30,141 nucleotides of DNA from a virus. This document shows, in pieces, positions 14,212 through 21,792 of this stretch; within the stretch, counting starts at the first letter, position 1, and every line of letters begins with the position of its first letter. Location: the IMG/VR virus record IMGVR_UViG_3300032267_000581, positions 1 to 30,141 of that record; one strand, 5' to 3'. The notes beneath the pieces were generated by a model. That model searched no databases and was not told where the DNA came from. It was given only the letters and a program-made list of their open reading frames with translations. The translations under genes were made by a program, and so were the position numbers.

Positions 14212-14873
14212 AAGTATTAAATTTATATGCTTGTTTAGGCGGTAACCGTTACAAATGGGATGAAGTGGCAAATATTGAAGTAACCGCAGTAGAACTTGAC
14301 CCTGAAGCTGCACGACTTTACAAAGAAAGATTTCCAAACGACACGGTAATTGTAGCAGACGCACACCAATATTTATTAGACCATTTTAAAGAATTCGATT
14401 TTATTTGGAGTTCTCCACCTTGTCCAAGTCACAGCAAAGTAAGAATAAGCCAAAAAAATAGAGAAGCTTTTAAATTTATTTACCCAGATATGAAATTATA
14501 TGAAGAAGTTATTTTTTTAGATAATTTTTTTGAAGGTAAATATGTGGTTGAAAATGTAACACCTTATTATGAGCCATTGATACCTGCAAAAAAAAGAGGT
14601 AGACATTTGTATTGGACAAATTTTAATTTACCAAATGATTTAAAAGAAAGAAAATTAGATGGTACTTTAACTAATATGGTTGATGAAATAGGAACATTAT
14701 CTAAATTTCATAATTACGATTTTAGAAAGTACAAAGGCGAACAAAGCACTACTAAAATGGCTCGTAATTTAGTAGACTATGAAGCAGGTAAAACAATACT
14801 TGAAACTGCATTAGGAATAATTAAAAAATCAAATACTAACCAAACATCAATTTTTGATTATGAAAACGATTAA
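14208..14873 (+). CDS. DNA (cytosine-5) methyltransferase, short phage form
   Basis: 221 aa. Motif I-like LYACLGGNRY is at 6-15. Acidic SAM-binding residues follow in VELD (28-31) and VADA (49-52). The catalytic motif IV is SSPPCPS with C72. Motif VI is ENV (115-117). GRHLYWTNF and the C-terminal YEAGKTILETALG resemble later motifs. At 221 aa it is shorter than standard Dcm enzymes, so the target-recognition region is reduced. It could protect phage DNA from restriction. Codon style changes at about 14440, from AAC/GAC/CAC to AAT/GAT/CAT, suggesting a recombinant gene. Confidence 0.8.
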   Translation: MKVLNLYACLGGNRYKWDEVANIEVTAVELDPEAARLYKERFPNDTVIVADAHQYLLDHFKEFDFIWSSPPCPSHSKVRISQKNREAFKFIYPDMKLYEEVIFLDNFFEGKYVVENVTPYYEPLIPAKKRGRHLYWTNFNLPNDLKERKLDGTLTNMVDEIGTLSKFHNYDFRKYKGEQSTTKMARNLVDYEAGKTILETALGIIKKSNTNQTSIFDYEND

Positions 14874-15378
14874 AAAATGTTTTAACTGCAAAGAAGAATT
14901 TACACCGTTCAACACACTACAAAAGTTTTGTTTAAAAAACGAATGTATAAAAGCAATGGTTGAAACGCAAAAGTTAAAGGAATGGAACAAGAAGAAAAAA
15001 AAATTAGTTGAAGACTTAAAAACCGCAAACGATTATTTAAAAATAGCGCAACAGGTATTCAACAAATTTATTCGTGTTCGTGACGCTGGACTAAATTGTA
15101 TATCGTGTAACAAACCTTGTAAAAAAGAAAATGCAGGACACTATTATTCGCAAGGCGGACACAGTAACGTAAGGTTTAACGAAGACAACGTACACTTGCA
15201 ATGCGAAGCTTGTAACACTTATTTAAGCGGTAACTTACTCAACTATCAAGTAGGTATAGAAACACGAATAGGAGCGCAAAGATTAATGGAGCTTCAGGCA
15301 AAAGCACACGAAGTTAAAAAATGGACAAAAGACGAACTAAAAGAATTAATAGAAATTTATAAAAAAAAATTAAAATGA
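14860..15378 (+). CDS. NinG-like recombination protein
   Basis: 172 aa from ATG 14860; a TTG two codons upstream is less likely. The N-terminal zinc-binding motif has CFNC (7-10) and further Cys near 24 and 29. The second half has CISCNKPC, AGHYYSQGGHSNVRFNEDNV and HLQCEACN, the HNH-like core of lambda NinG (Rap) family proteins. These act on recombination intermediates. It overlaps the methyltransferase end by 14 bp and the next gene by 4 bp, and lies near the ERF and exonuclease genes. Confidence 0.85.
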   Translation: MKTIKKCFNCKEEFTPFNTLQKFCLKNECIKAMVETQKLKEWNKKKKKLVEDLKTANDYLKIAQQVFNKFIRVRDAGLNCISCNKPCKKENAGHYYSQGGHSNVRFNEDNVHLQCEACNTYLSGNLLNYQVGIETRIGAQRLMELQAKAHEVKKWTKDELKELIEIYKKKLK

Positions 15379-15731
15379 ATTATAACAACGACTTTAAACA
15401 CGATTTAGAAGTAGGGCAAGTATATGAAAAAGAACTTGGAAACTTACTGCAAAAAAAAGTAGAAGTTAAACGCGACTTTCGTTGTTTAGAAACTAAAAAC
15501 GTTTTTGTAGAATATGAAAGTAGGGGCAAACCTTCAGGAATAGCAACAAGCGAAGCCGACTATTATTGTTTTTGGTTTAGCGATGTTCACTGCGTAATTA
15601 TTAAAACGGACAAATTAAAAGAACACTGCCGTAAATGGATAGGAACAAACCGCGATGTTTTAGGCGGTGACAATAACACAAGCAAAGGTATTTTACTACC
15701 GATTACAATTTTTTTTGAAAATATTTATTAA
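15375..15731 (+). CDS. Putative PD-(D/E)XK-like nuclease
   Basis: 118 aa. The segment QKKVEVKRDF contains an E-x-K (E30, K32) like that of restriction-type nucleases. It is followed by KNVFVEYESRGKPSGIATSE, a pattern found in many small phage proteins near recombination genes (from memory). A catalytic Asp before E30 is not obvious, so nuclease activity is tentative. It is the last gene before the promoter at 15738. Confidence 0.6.
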   Translation: MNYNNDFKHDLEVGQVYEKELGNLLQKKVEVKRDFRCLETKNVFVEYESRGKPSGIATSEADYYCFWFSDVHCVIIKTDKLKEHCRKWIGTNRDVLGGDNNTSKGILLPITIFFENIY

Positions 15732-15732
15732 A

Positions 15733-15757
15733 AATAGTTGTTTATTAAATAACTATT
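15733..15757. promoter_or_regulatory. Inverted repeat overlapping a promoter, candidate operator
   Basis: The arms AATAGTTGTTT (15733-15743) and AAATAACTATT (15747-15757) are complementary over 11 bp with one G-T position, with a 3-nt centre. They cover the -33 element and most of the spacer of the promoter at 15738. There is no T run, so it is a better operator than terminator. Confidence 0.55.
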
Positions 15758-15767
15758 CTTATATTTG
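15738..15767 (+). promoter_or_regulatory. Promoter of the recombination operon, Bacteroidota sigma-A type
   Basis: TTG (15738-15740), a 19-nt spacer and TATATTTG (15760-15767) fit the consensus exactly. The downstream bases ATTTGCATATATTATTAAC nearly repeat those at the early promoter (10434-10453). The ERF gene starts 29 bp after the -7 element, the same distance as at 10467. Confidence 0.8.
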
Positions 15768-15796
15768 CATATATTATTAACTTAAATTATTTAACT

Positions 15797-16312
15797 ATGA
15801 AACATTTATTTAAAAGTTTAGCAGCGTTCCAACAAGAAGTTCCTGTTATTCACAAAGCAACACAAGGTTACGGTTACACTTACGCAGACTTACCGAAAAT
15901 CTTTGAAGTTATAAACCCACTACTAAAAAAACACGGTTTAGGGTTTACACAACTAATTAACGGAACACAAATTGCAACCTGTTTATTTCATATTGAAAGC
16001 GCTGAAAGTATTGAAAGTAAAATTGACATACCACAAGGAGTAATTTTAAAAGGAATGAACGAGTTTCAAGTATTAGGAAGCGCAATAACTTACTTAAGAC
16101 GTTACGCTTTAAGTTCAATGCTTGGATTAGTAACAGACAAAGACACGGACGCAAGCGGCGAACAGGTAAAGCCAGAACCAAAAAAACAAGCAATAGACAA
16201 CGCAAGGTTTCAAAAAGCAATTGACGCAATTAGCAAAGGAGAATATACAGTTGAAGAACTAACAACAAAATTTGATTTAACACCTGCACAATTAAAAACG
16301 TTAAAATTATGA
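15797..16312 (+). CDS. ERF-family single-strand annealing protein
   Basis: 171 aa. The ERF domain spans about 1-125: LAAFQQEVPVIHKATQGYGY, YADLPKIFEVINPLLKKHGL, then GSAITYLRRYALSSMLGLV and DKDTDA, all typical. The C-terminus is a helical tail (VEELTTKFDLTPAQLKTLKL). It anneals complementary single strands during phage recombination, working with the exonuclease encoded next (4-bp overlap). It has its own promoter at 15738. Confidence 0.9.
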   Translation: MKHLFKSLAAFQQEVPVIHKATQGYGYTYADLPKIFEVINPLLKKHGLGFTQLINGTQIATCLFHIESAESIESKIDIPQGVILKGMNEFQVLGSAITYLRRYALSSMLGLVTDKDTDASGEQVKPEPKKQAIDNARFQKAIDAISKGEYTVEELTTKFDLTPAQLKTLKL

Positions 16313-16980
16313 AAATACGTTGTTCAGCATTGGGGCGGTTAATGACCGCTCCACGCACCAAGACCGAAACATTAAGCAAAACAGCAAAGAGTTACATACA
16401 AGAACTTGTTTTAGAAGAAAAATTCGGAATTAAAAAAGAGTTTAGTTCACGTTACACGGACAAAGGTTTACAATGCGAAGACGAAGCAATAAGTTTGGTA
16501 AACGATGTTTTAGGTTTAGGATTTATTTTTAAGAACGAAGAACATTTTAATAACGAATGGATAACAGGAACACCGGACGTAAACACGAATGAAATTTTAT
16601 TAGACATTAAATGCAGTTACGAAGCACACACGTTTCCGTTCTTTGAAGACGAAATACCTACAAAGGATTACTACTATCAATTACAGGGTTATTTATGGCT
16701 TACGAATAAAACCGAAGCACTACTTTGTTATTGTTTAGTCAACACACCGTTAGAAATAGTTGAAGACGAAATTAGACGCGAACATTGGAAACATTTTAAA
16801 ATTGACGAAGACGCAGAAATTAGAGAATATGTAGAAAAGAAACATAACTTCGACCACCTTCCAGAACAAACAAAAGTAAAAGTCTTTAAAATTGAACGTG
16901 ATGAAACTGTTATTTGGGAAATACAAAACAAGGTTGAAGAAGCAAGAATTTATTTTAACAGTTTAATCGAAACAATATGA
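16309..16980 (+). CDS. YqaJ/RecB-type exonuclease
   Basis: 223 aa. The PD-(D/E)XK core is visible: an early acidic pair in GLQCEDEA (57-59), GTPD with D90, LLDIK with D99 and K101, and QLQGY with Q124 and Y128. This order matches YqaJ-like viral recombinases (lambda Exo type). It would resect double-strand ends to load the ERF protein, a standard two-gene recombination module. The overlap is 4 bp at both ends. Confidence 0.85.
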   Translation: MKIRCSALGRLMTAPRTKTETLSKTAKSYIQELVLEEKFGIKKEFSSRYTDKGLQCEDEAISLVNDVLGLGFIFKNEEHFNNEWITGTPDVNTNEILLDIKCSYEAHTFPFFEDEIPTKDYYYQLQGYLWLTNKTEALLCYCLVNTPLEIVEDEIRREHWKHFKIDEDAEIREYVEKKHNFDHLPEQTKVKVFKIERDETVIWEIQNKVEEARIYFNSLIETI

Positions 16981-17177
16981 AAGCAATACTTGAATTTAAT
17001 TTGCCTGAAGACAAAGAAGATTTTGACTTTGCAAACAACGGAGTAAATTATTATTCAGCACTTACGGAGTTTGACAATTGGTTAAGGAGCGAATACAAAT
17101 ACAACGGCAACGAACCAATGTTTGAAGTAAGAAAAAAACTAAACGAATTTATTAACGAAAACAACGTGAAAATATGA
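16977..17177 (+). CDS. Small acidic hypothetical protein
   Basis: 66 aa. The segment ILEFNLPEDKEDFDFANNG and FDNWLRSEYKYN are typical of a small phage protein often found near recombination or nucleotide genes; this is from memory. The function is unknown. ATGA overlaps join it to the exonuclease and to the next membrane peptide. Confidence 0.75.
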   Translation: MKAILEFNLPEDKEDFDFANNGVNYYSALTEFDNWLRSEYKYNGNEPMFEVRKKLNEFINENNVKI

Positions 17178-17266
17178 AAGAAAAAACAATAGCAATTATT
17201 ATTTGGATAGCAATTTATGGTTTTGCTGCCGTTGGTATTTACAAATTTTTTAATTGGTTGATATGA
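17174..17266 (+). CDS. 30-aa single-pass membrane peptide
   Basis: MKEKTIAIIIWIAIYGFAAV is the N-terminus, one hydrophobic helix ending in YKFFNWLI. It is linked by ATGA overlaps on both sides, which supports translation despite its size. The function is unknown. Confidence 0.5.
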   Translation: MKEKTIAIIIWIAIYGFAAVGIYKFFNWLI

Positions 17267-17469
17267 ACATACAAATACAAGACAAAAACGTTTTAAGCGT
17301 AATGGCTAAATTCAAAGAACGTTCAGAAGCAGGAATAAAGAAATACAAGACTACGTTAGAACGAACCGATTTAACAACGTTAGAATGGCTGACACACGCA
17401 CAGGAAGAAGCAATGGACTTTGTTCTTTACTTGGAGCGACTAAAACACGAATACAAACAATCTAAATAA
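17263..17469 (+). CDS. MazG-like small helical protein
   Basis: 68 aa from ATG 17263; an upstream TTG at 17254 is less likely because the ATG sits in an ATGA overlap. KFKERSEAGIKKYKTTLERT, then WLTHAQEEAMDFVLYLERLK, is a pattern of phage proteins related to the all-alpha NTP-pyrophosphohydrolase group, with EE..D metal-type residues. It may hydrolyse a nucleotide or be a reduced relative without activity. Confidence 0.7.
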   Translation: MNIQIQDKNVLSVMAKFKERSEAGIKKYKTTLERTDLTTLEWLTHAQEEAMDFVLYLERLKHEYKQSK

Positions 17470-17474
17470 ATAAT

Positions 17475-17639
17475 ATGAAAATACAAGAACAAATTGTAAG
17501 CGGTCAAGATACTACGTCTTTTTGGCGTTTATATTGGGAAACAACCTTGCCAAATTCAGTAACCGTTGAACAATGGTTAGAAGTACAAGAATACATTGAT
17601 AGTAAAACATTAGAATTTATAACAGAAAAAAACAAATAA
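17475..17639 (+). CDS. Small acidic hypothetical protein
   Basis: 54 aa, MKIQEQIVSGQDTTSFWRLY at the N-terminus, followed by VEQWLEVQEYIDSKTLEF. It is likely an alpha/beta mini-domain. It starts 5 bp after the previous stop and ends 2 bp before the next ATG. No family is recognised. Confidence 0.6.
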   Translation: MKIQEQIVSGQDTTSFWRLYWETTLPNSVTVEQWLEVQEYIDSKTLEFITEKNK

Positions 17640-17641
17640 AA

Positions 17642-17899
17642 ATGGAAACAAGAAACAACACAGGTGCAATTTTTAAAAACGACAACAAAAAAGCGGAAAA
17701 CCACCCAGACTACAAAGGTAAAGTAAACGTAAACGGCAAGGATATGGAAGTAGCTTTATGGATGAAGACTTCAGCAAAAGGAGTTAAATTCTTTTCAGTA
17801 AGCTTTAGTGAACCATTTGTAAAAGGTGAGCCACAAATTCAAAATAATGAGCCACAAATAAAACAATACGGAGACGCAAACGATGACTTACCGTTTTGA
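17642..17899 (+). CDS. DUF736-like protein with SSB-type acidic tail
   Basis: 85 aa. The core (NNTGAIFKNDNKKAENHPDY, then KVNVNGKDMEVALW and KFFSVSFSEPF) resembles DUF736-like small phage proteins predicted to have an OB-like beta fold. The linker is Gln/Asn-rich and the last residues are DDLPF. This matches the C-terminal tip by which single-strand binding proteins recruit partners. With no other SSB visible, it may serve as the phage SSB; this is inference. Confidence 0.65.
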   Translation: METRNNTGAIFKNDNKKAENHPDYKGKVNVNGKDMEVALWMKTSAKGVKFFSVSFSEPFVKGEPQIQNNEPQIKQYGDANDDLPF

Positions 17900-17900
17900 T

Positions 17901-18092
17901 ATGTACATACAAGACGAACAGTTACGCAAGGAATTAAAAAAGATTTTAGCTTTTAAAAAACGAAACAGCATAGTTAAAGAAATACAGGATAAAGGAAATA
18001 AGTTCCACTTTTTCCAGCTTACTAATTTTCTTCAGGGCAAAGACGTTTCACTTTCAACGCTTAAAAAAATAGATTACTTCGTAAATAGATAA
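17901..18092 (+). CDS. Small HTH-like protein, possible regulator
   Basis: 63 aa from ATG 17901, one base after the preceding stop. An in-frame ATG at 17883 would add six residues that overlap the SSB-like tail and look non-native. The C-terminal half (FHFFQLTNFLQGKDVSLSTL) has the spacing of a Cro-like helix-turn-helix, with a basic helix before it. It could bind the operator-like repeat at 15733. Identification as a regulator is tentative. A strong terminator follows 20 bp later. Confidence 0.65.
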   Translation: MYIQDEQLRKELKKILAFKKRNSIVKEIQDKGNKFHFFQLTNFLQGKDVSLSTLKKIDYFVNR

Positions 18093-18112
18093 AATTTTCA
18101 AGTTAAAAACGT

Positions 18113-18143
18113 AGGCGCAGACTTGATTGTTTGCGCTTTTTTT
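18113..18143 (+). terminator. Strong terminator ending the recombination operon
   Basis: A 10-bp stem pairs AGGCGCAGAC (18113-18122) with GTTTGCGCTT (18129-18138), with two G-U pairs and a 6-nt loop. The T run reaches 18143. Confidence 0.85.
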
Positions 18144-18173
18144 GTTCTACACAACTAATTGTTAATAAATTCG

Positions 18174-18207
18174 TTTGTTTATTGTTGAAAAATTAATCAT
18201 ACATTTG
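18174..18207 (+). promoter_or_regulatory. Promoter of the sigma-factor gene, weaker match
   Basis: TACATTTG (18200-18207) is a good -7 element. The nearest -33 candidates, TTTG at 18174-18177 and TTG at 18182-18184, give spacers of 22 and 15 nt, so the spacing is not ideal. It lies between a strong terminator and the TTG-started sigma-like gene. Confidence 0.55.
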
Positions 18208-18230
18208 CTTAATATCTAAACAATTAAAAA

Positions 18231-18770
18231 TTGGAATGGTTAACTAAAGTTGCAAAACATCACAAAGAATGGGTTAAAATGGTTAACACTTTTGGCGAAT
18301 ATTTTTTTGCTGAAGACATAGTACAGGAAACTTACATAATGTTAATGAAGTGGAGCAGCGAAGAAAAACTATTTAAAGACGGAAACATAAGTAAAGGTTA
18401 TATGTGGTTAGCTTTAAAAAACACTTTCCTTCAGCACGTGAACAAAAACAACAAAATCAAATTTATACCTTTAGACGATGTATACAATTTAGCAGAAGAA
18501 AACAACACAGAAGAAAACGAAGCTTACAACGACCTGTTAAATAATGTAGATTTAGAGTGTGATAGTTGGCATTGGTACGACAAACAATTATTTGAGTTAT
18601 ACAAAAACACGAATAAAAGTTTAAGACAAATAAGTGCAGAAACAAACATAAGTGTAACAAGTATATTTAACACGGTTAAAACTTGTAAAAAACGAATTAA
18701 AAATAACGTAGGTGAAGACTACCAAGATTTTATAAATAAAGATTACGAACTAATAAAAAAGAAAAAATGA
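18231..18770 (+). CDS. RNA polymerase sigma factor-like protein (ECF-like)
   Basis: 179 aa. Residues about 1-60 resemble sigma region 2 (FGEYFFAEDIVQETYIMLMK). Residues about 115-160 resemble region 4, with an HTH in KSLRQISAETNISVTSIFNT followed by KTCKKRIK. The start is TTG at 18231; the first ATG in frame is at residue 17 and would remove part of region 2. It begins a transcription unit that leads into terminase and tail genes, so it may direct late transcription; a trigger for its own expression is not visible beyond the host-type promoter. Confidence 0.75.
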   Translation: MEWLTKVAKHHKEWVKMVNTFGEYFFAEDIVQETYIMLMKWSSEEKLFKDGNISKGYMWLALKNTFLQHVNKNNKIKFIPLDDVYNLAEENNTEENEAYNDLLNNVDLECDSWHWYDKQLFELYKNTNKSLRQISAETNISVTSIFNTVKTCKKRIKNNVGEDYQDFINKDYELIKKKK

Positions 18771-19150
18771 AAAGTAAAGGATTAGGCGATACAATCGCAA
18801 AAATTACAGAAGCAACAGGAATTGATAAACTTGTTAAATTTATTGCAGGTGAAGACTGCGGATGTGATGAGAGAAAAGAAAAGTTGAATAAACTATTTCC
18901 GTATGCAAAACCGTTGTGTTTAACAGAAGACGAGTTCAACACGTTAGACACTTATTTTAAACAAAACACGAACACACTAACAAGCGATGAACAAACAAGT
19001 CTAATAGCAATTAACAACAGAGTACTAAACCAAAAATTAACTTTCAGCACCTGTTCAAGTTGTCTGCGAGATTTAGTAAGTAAGTTAAGAGTAATTTACA
19101 ACGAGTACAGTCCAGAACAAACAGAAGAAAATGCAAGTAGCGAAAGTTAA
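18767..19150 (+). CDS. Cys-containing hypothetical protein
   Basis: 127 aa. It opens with GLGDTIAKITEATGIDKLVK and CGC at 31-33, then C51 and a CSSC pair at 96-99. The four or five Cys could bind zinc. Similar proteins with a CGC..R..LN..FPY pattern are found near terminase genes of Bacteroidota phages (from memory). It overlaps the sigma gene by 4 bp and the ParB-methyltransferase by 20 bp. Confidence 0.75.
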   Translation: MKSKGLGDTIAKITEATGIDKLVKFIAGEDCGCDERKEKLNKLFPYAKPLCLTEDEFNTLDTYFKQNTNTLTSDEQTSLIAINNRVLNQKLTFSTCSSCLRDLVSKLRVIYNEYSPEQTEENASSES

Positions 19151-20309
19151 AATTAACAGCATAAAGACGAACCCAAAAAACCCACGTTTAATAAAAGACG
19201 ACAAGTTTAAAAAGTTAGTCAATTCAATTAAGGAATTTCCACAAATGTTAGAACTACGACCAATTGTAGTAGATGAAAACAATATAATTCTGGGTGGAAA
19301 TATGCGACACAAAGCTTGTATTGAAGCAGGGTTAAAAGAAGTTTATATTGTACAAGCAAAAGATTTAACTGAGCAACAAAAAGACGAATTTATAGTTAAA
19401 GACAACGTAGGGTTTGGAGAATGGGATTGGGATATTTTAGCGAATGAATGGGACACCGAAAAATTACAAGATTGGGGTTTAGACTTGCCGTTAGACGTAA
19501 GCGTTCAGGAATTAGAAGCTGAAGAAGACAATTACGAAATACCAAACGAAATAAATACCGATATTGTTTTAGGCGACTTATTCGAGATAGGCGAACACCG
19601 TTTACTTTGTGGGGATAGTACGGATAGCGATTTAATAGAAAAGTTATTAAACGGACAAAAAGCGGATTTAGTTTTCACCGACCCGCCTTATAAAATTGAA
19701 ACTGAAGGTGGATGTAAGGGAATAACGGGTCAAGCATTAAAAAAACAAGGCAAACAAATTGAATTTATATCGGACTTTGAACCAATTAACTTTTTAAACG
19801 TTTTGCCTATTTTATTTGAAAATAAAAAAATGAATGCTTATATTTTTTGCAATAAGGATTTATTGCCAGATTATTTATTTTGGGCTAAAGAAACGGGATA
19901 TTCATTTAATGTTTTAATTTGGAAAAAGCCAAACGCAATTCCGATTGGGGATTCTCACAGACCCGATATTGAATATTTACTGTTATTTAGAAAATCCGCA
20001 ATTTGGAATAATAGTTTAAAAGATGTTAATTATTCAAGGTGTTTGGAATACGGACGGGAAAGCGGATTACACCCAACAATGAAACCAATTGAATTAATTG
20101 CAAATGAAATGCAAATAAGTTCAAATAAAAATAGTTTAGTTTTTGATTTCTTTTTAGGAAGCGGAAGTACAATGGTAGCTTCACACCAATTAAAACGCAA
20201 ATGTTACGGAATGGAATTAGACCCGAAATATTGTCAAGTAATAATTGACCGAATGAAAAAGTTAGACCCAAGTTTAGAAATTAAACGCAACGGAGAAATA
20301 TTAAATTAA
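19131..20309 (+). CDS. ParB-like nuclease domain fused to N6/N4 DNA methyltransferase
   Basis: 392 aa. Residues 1-90 are a ParB/Srx-type domain (SIKTNPKNPRLIKDDKF, RPIVVDENNIILGGNMRH). Residues about 145-375 are a beta-class amino-methyltransferase, with motif IV TDPPY (183-187) before motif I FDFFLGSGS (338-346). HPTMKP is at 314-319. This fusion is common in phages. It may protect phage DNA from host restriction. The region between DPPY and motif I (about 19690-20150), expected to hold target recognition, has more AT-ending codons than the flanks, as if exchanged. Confidence 0.9.
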   Translation: MQVAKVKINSIKTNPKNPRLIKDDKFKKLVNSIKEFPQMLELRPIVVDENNIILGGNMRHKACIEAGLKEVYIVQAKDLTEQQKDEFIVKDNVGFGEWDWDILANEWDTEKLQDWGLDLPLDVSVQELEAEEDNYEIPNEINTDIVLGDLFEIGEHRLLCGDSTDSDLIEKLLNGQKADLVFTDPPYKIETEGGCKGITGQALKKQGKQIEFISDFEPINFLNVLPILFENKKMNAYIFCNKDLLPDYLFWAKETGYSFNVLIWKKPNAIPIGDSHRPDIEYLLLFRKSAIWNNSLKDVNYSRCLEYGRESGLHPTMKPIELIANEMQISSNKNSLVFDFFLGSGSTMVASHQLKRKCYGMELDPKYCQVIIDRMKKLDPSLEIKRNGEILN

Positions 20310-20327
20310 CGTGAATAAAACGAGAAA

Positions 20328-20657
20328 ATGCCAAACGAAGAAAATTTAAAAAAGTTTAGTGCGGAATACCAACCCGAAAAAAACGGACGACCGAAAGGAA
20401 GTAGAAACCGAAGCACAATAGCACGTCTTTGGTTAGAAACAACACAAAAGGCAAAGAACCCAATAACAGGCGTTGAAGAAACTTTGTCGCAAGAAGACTT
20501 GGGAACTTTAGCAATGGTTAAAAAAATGCGCGACGGAGATGTTTCAGCATACAAAGCACTTATGGATAGTGGCTACGGTGCGCCTGTTCAACAAATAGAA
20601 CAAACAAATATAGAACAACCTTTATTTCCTGATGTTAATACGGACGACTGCAATTAG
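20328..20657 (+). CDS. Terminase small subunit-like protein
   Basis: 109 aa. A basic N-terminus, YQPEKNGRPKGSRNRSTIAR (14-33), has the GRPKGSRN pattern of DUF5681-type proteins that precede terminase large subunits. A helical middle (LGTLAMVKKMRDGDVSAYKA) follows. It overlaps the large-subunit gene by 26 bp. A role in DNA recognition for packaging is inferred from place and basic motif. Confidence 0.7.
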   Translation: MPNEENLKKFSAEYQPEKNGRPKGSRNRSTIARLWLETTQKAKNPITGVEETLSQEDLGTLAMVKKMRDGDVSAYKALMDSGYGAPVQQIEQTNIEQPLFPDVNTDDCN

Positions 20658-21792
20658 TAAAATTGCTAAGTTAGACAAGCGAATAAAAATAATTCAAGGC
20701 GGTACTTCAGCGGGTAAAACTTTTGGCGTTATTCCTTTATTAATTGACATAGCGACAAAGCACAAAAACACGGAAATAAGTATTGTTGCAGAAAGCATAC
20801 CACACTTACGTAGGGGCGCGTTAAAAGACTTTGTTAAAATAATGCGTTGGAGTAACAGGTTCTTTGAAGACAAGTTTAATAAATCATTATTAAGGTACGA
20901 ATTTTCAAACGGTTCTTACATTGAATTTTTTAGCGCAGACGATAGTTCAAAATTAAGGGGTGCAAGACGCGATATTCTTTACATAAACGAATGTAACAAT
21001 GTAACATTTGAAAGTTACAACGAACTTGCAATACGTACAAAAAAACGAATATACCTTGACTTTAACCCAGCGAATGAATTTTGGGTACATACGGAACTAA
21101 AAGACGAACCCGACACAGACTTTTTAATTTTAACGTACAAGGACAACGAAGCACTTGATGAACGAATAGTAACGGAAATTGAAAAGAACCGCTTAAAAGC
21201 CACGACAAGCAGTTATTGGGCTAATTGGTGGCGGGTATATGGCGAAGGACTTGTTGGAATGTTAGAAGGAGTTATATTTTCAAACTACAAACTAATTGAC
21301 ACCATACCGCCTGAAGCACGTTTACTTGGTTATGGTTTAGACTTTGGGTATTCAAACGACCCGACAAGCATAGTTGAAGTTTACAATTACAACGGGCAAA
21401 GAATACTAAATGAAATATGTTATCAAACAAGTTTATTAAATAACGACATAGCGAAGAAACTACAAAAACACGTAATAGCATACGCAGATAGTTCAGAGCC
21501 AAAAAGCATTGAAGAAATACGAAGAACAGGACAACAAATAAAAGGAGTAACAAAGGGCGCAGATAGTGTAAACTACGGAATACAAATAATGCAGTCGCAA
21601 AATTATTTAGTTACTTCACAAAGCACAAACCTAATTAAAGAATTAAGGGCGTACTGTTGGGACGCTGATAAGTCTGGAAAAACATTAAACAAACCGCAGG
21701 GCAAAAACGACCACGCAATAGACGCTGTACGTTATCACGAAATGGAAACTTTAGGGTTAAACAATACACACGGGCAATATTTTATAAGATGA
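20632..21792 (+). CDS. Terminase large subunit
   Basis: 386 aa. The ATPase domain has Walker A GGTSAGKT (23-30) and Walker B ILYINE (115-120). The RNase H-like nuclease domain has acidic residues in GLDFGYSNDPT (D237), YADSSEP (D286) and NDHAIDAVRYHE (D360, D364), the Terminase_3 pattern. It powers DNA packaging and cuts the concatemer. The ATG lies inside the small-subunit gene. A more precise packaging strategy cannot be read from this sequence. Confidence 0.92.
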   Translation: MLIRTTAISKIAKLDKRIKIIQGGTSAGKTFGVIPLLIDIATKHKNTEISIVAESIPHLRRGALKDFVKIMRWSNRFFEDKFNKSLLRYEFSNGSYIEFFSADDSSKLRGARRDILYINECNNVTFESYNELAIRTKKRIYLDFNPANEFWVHTELKDEPDTDFLILTYKDNEALDERIVTEIEKNRLKATTSSYWANWWRVYGEGLVGMLEGVIFSNYKLIDTIPPEARLLGYGLDFGYSNDPTSIVEVYNYNGQRILNEICYQTSLLNNDIAKKLQKHVIAYADSSEPKSIEEIRRTGQQIKGVTKGADSVNYGIQIMQSQNYLVTSQSTNLIKELRAYCWDADKSGKTLNKPQGKNDHAIDAVRYHEMETLGLNNTHGQYFIR

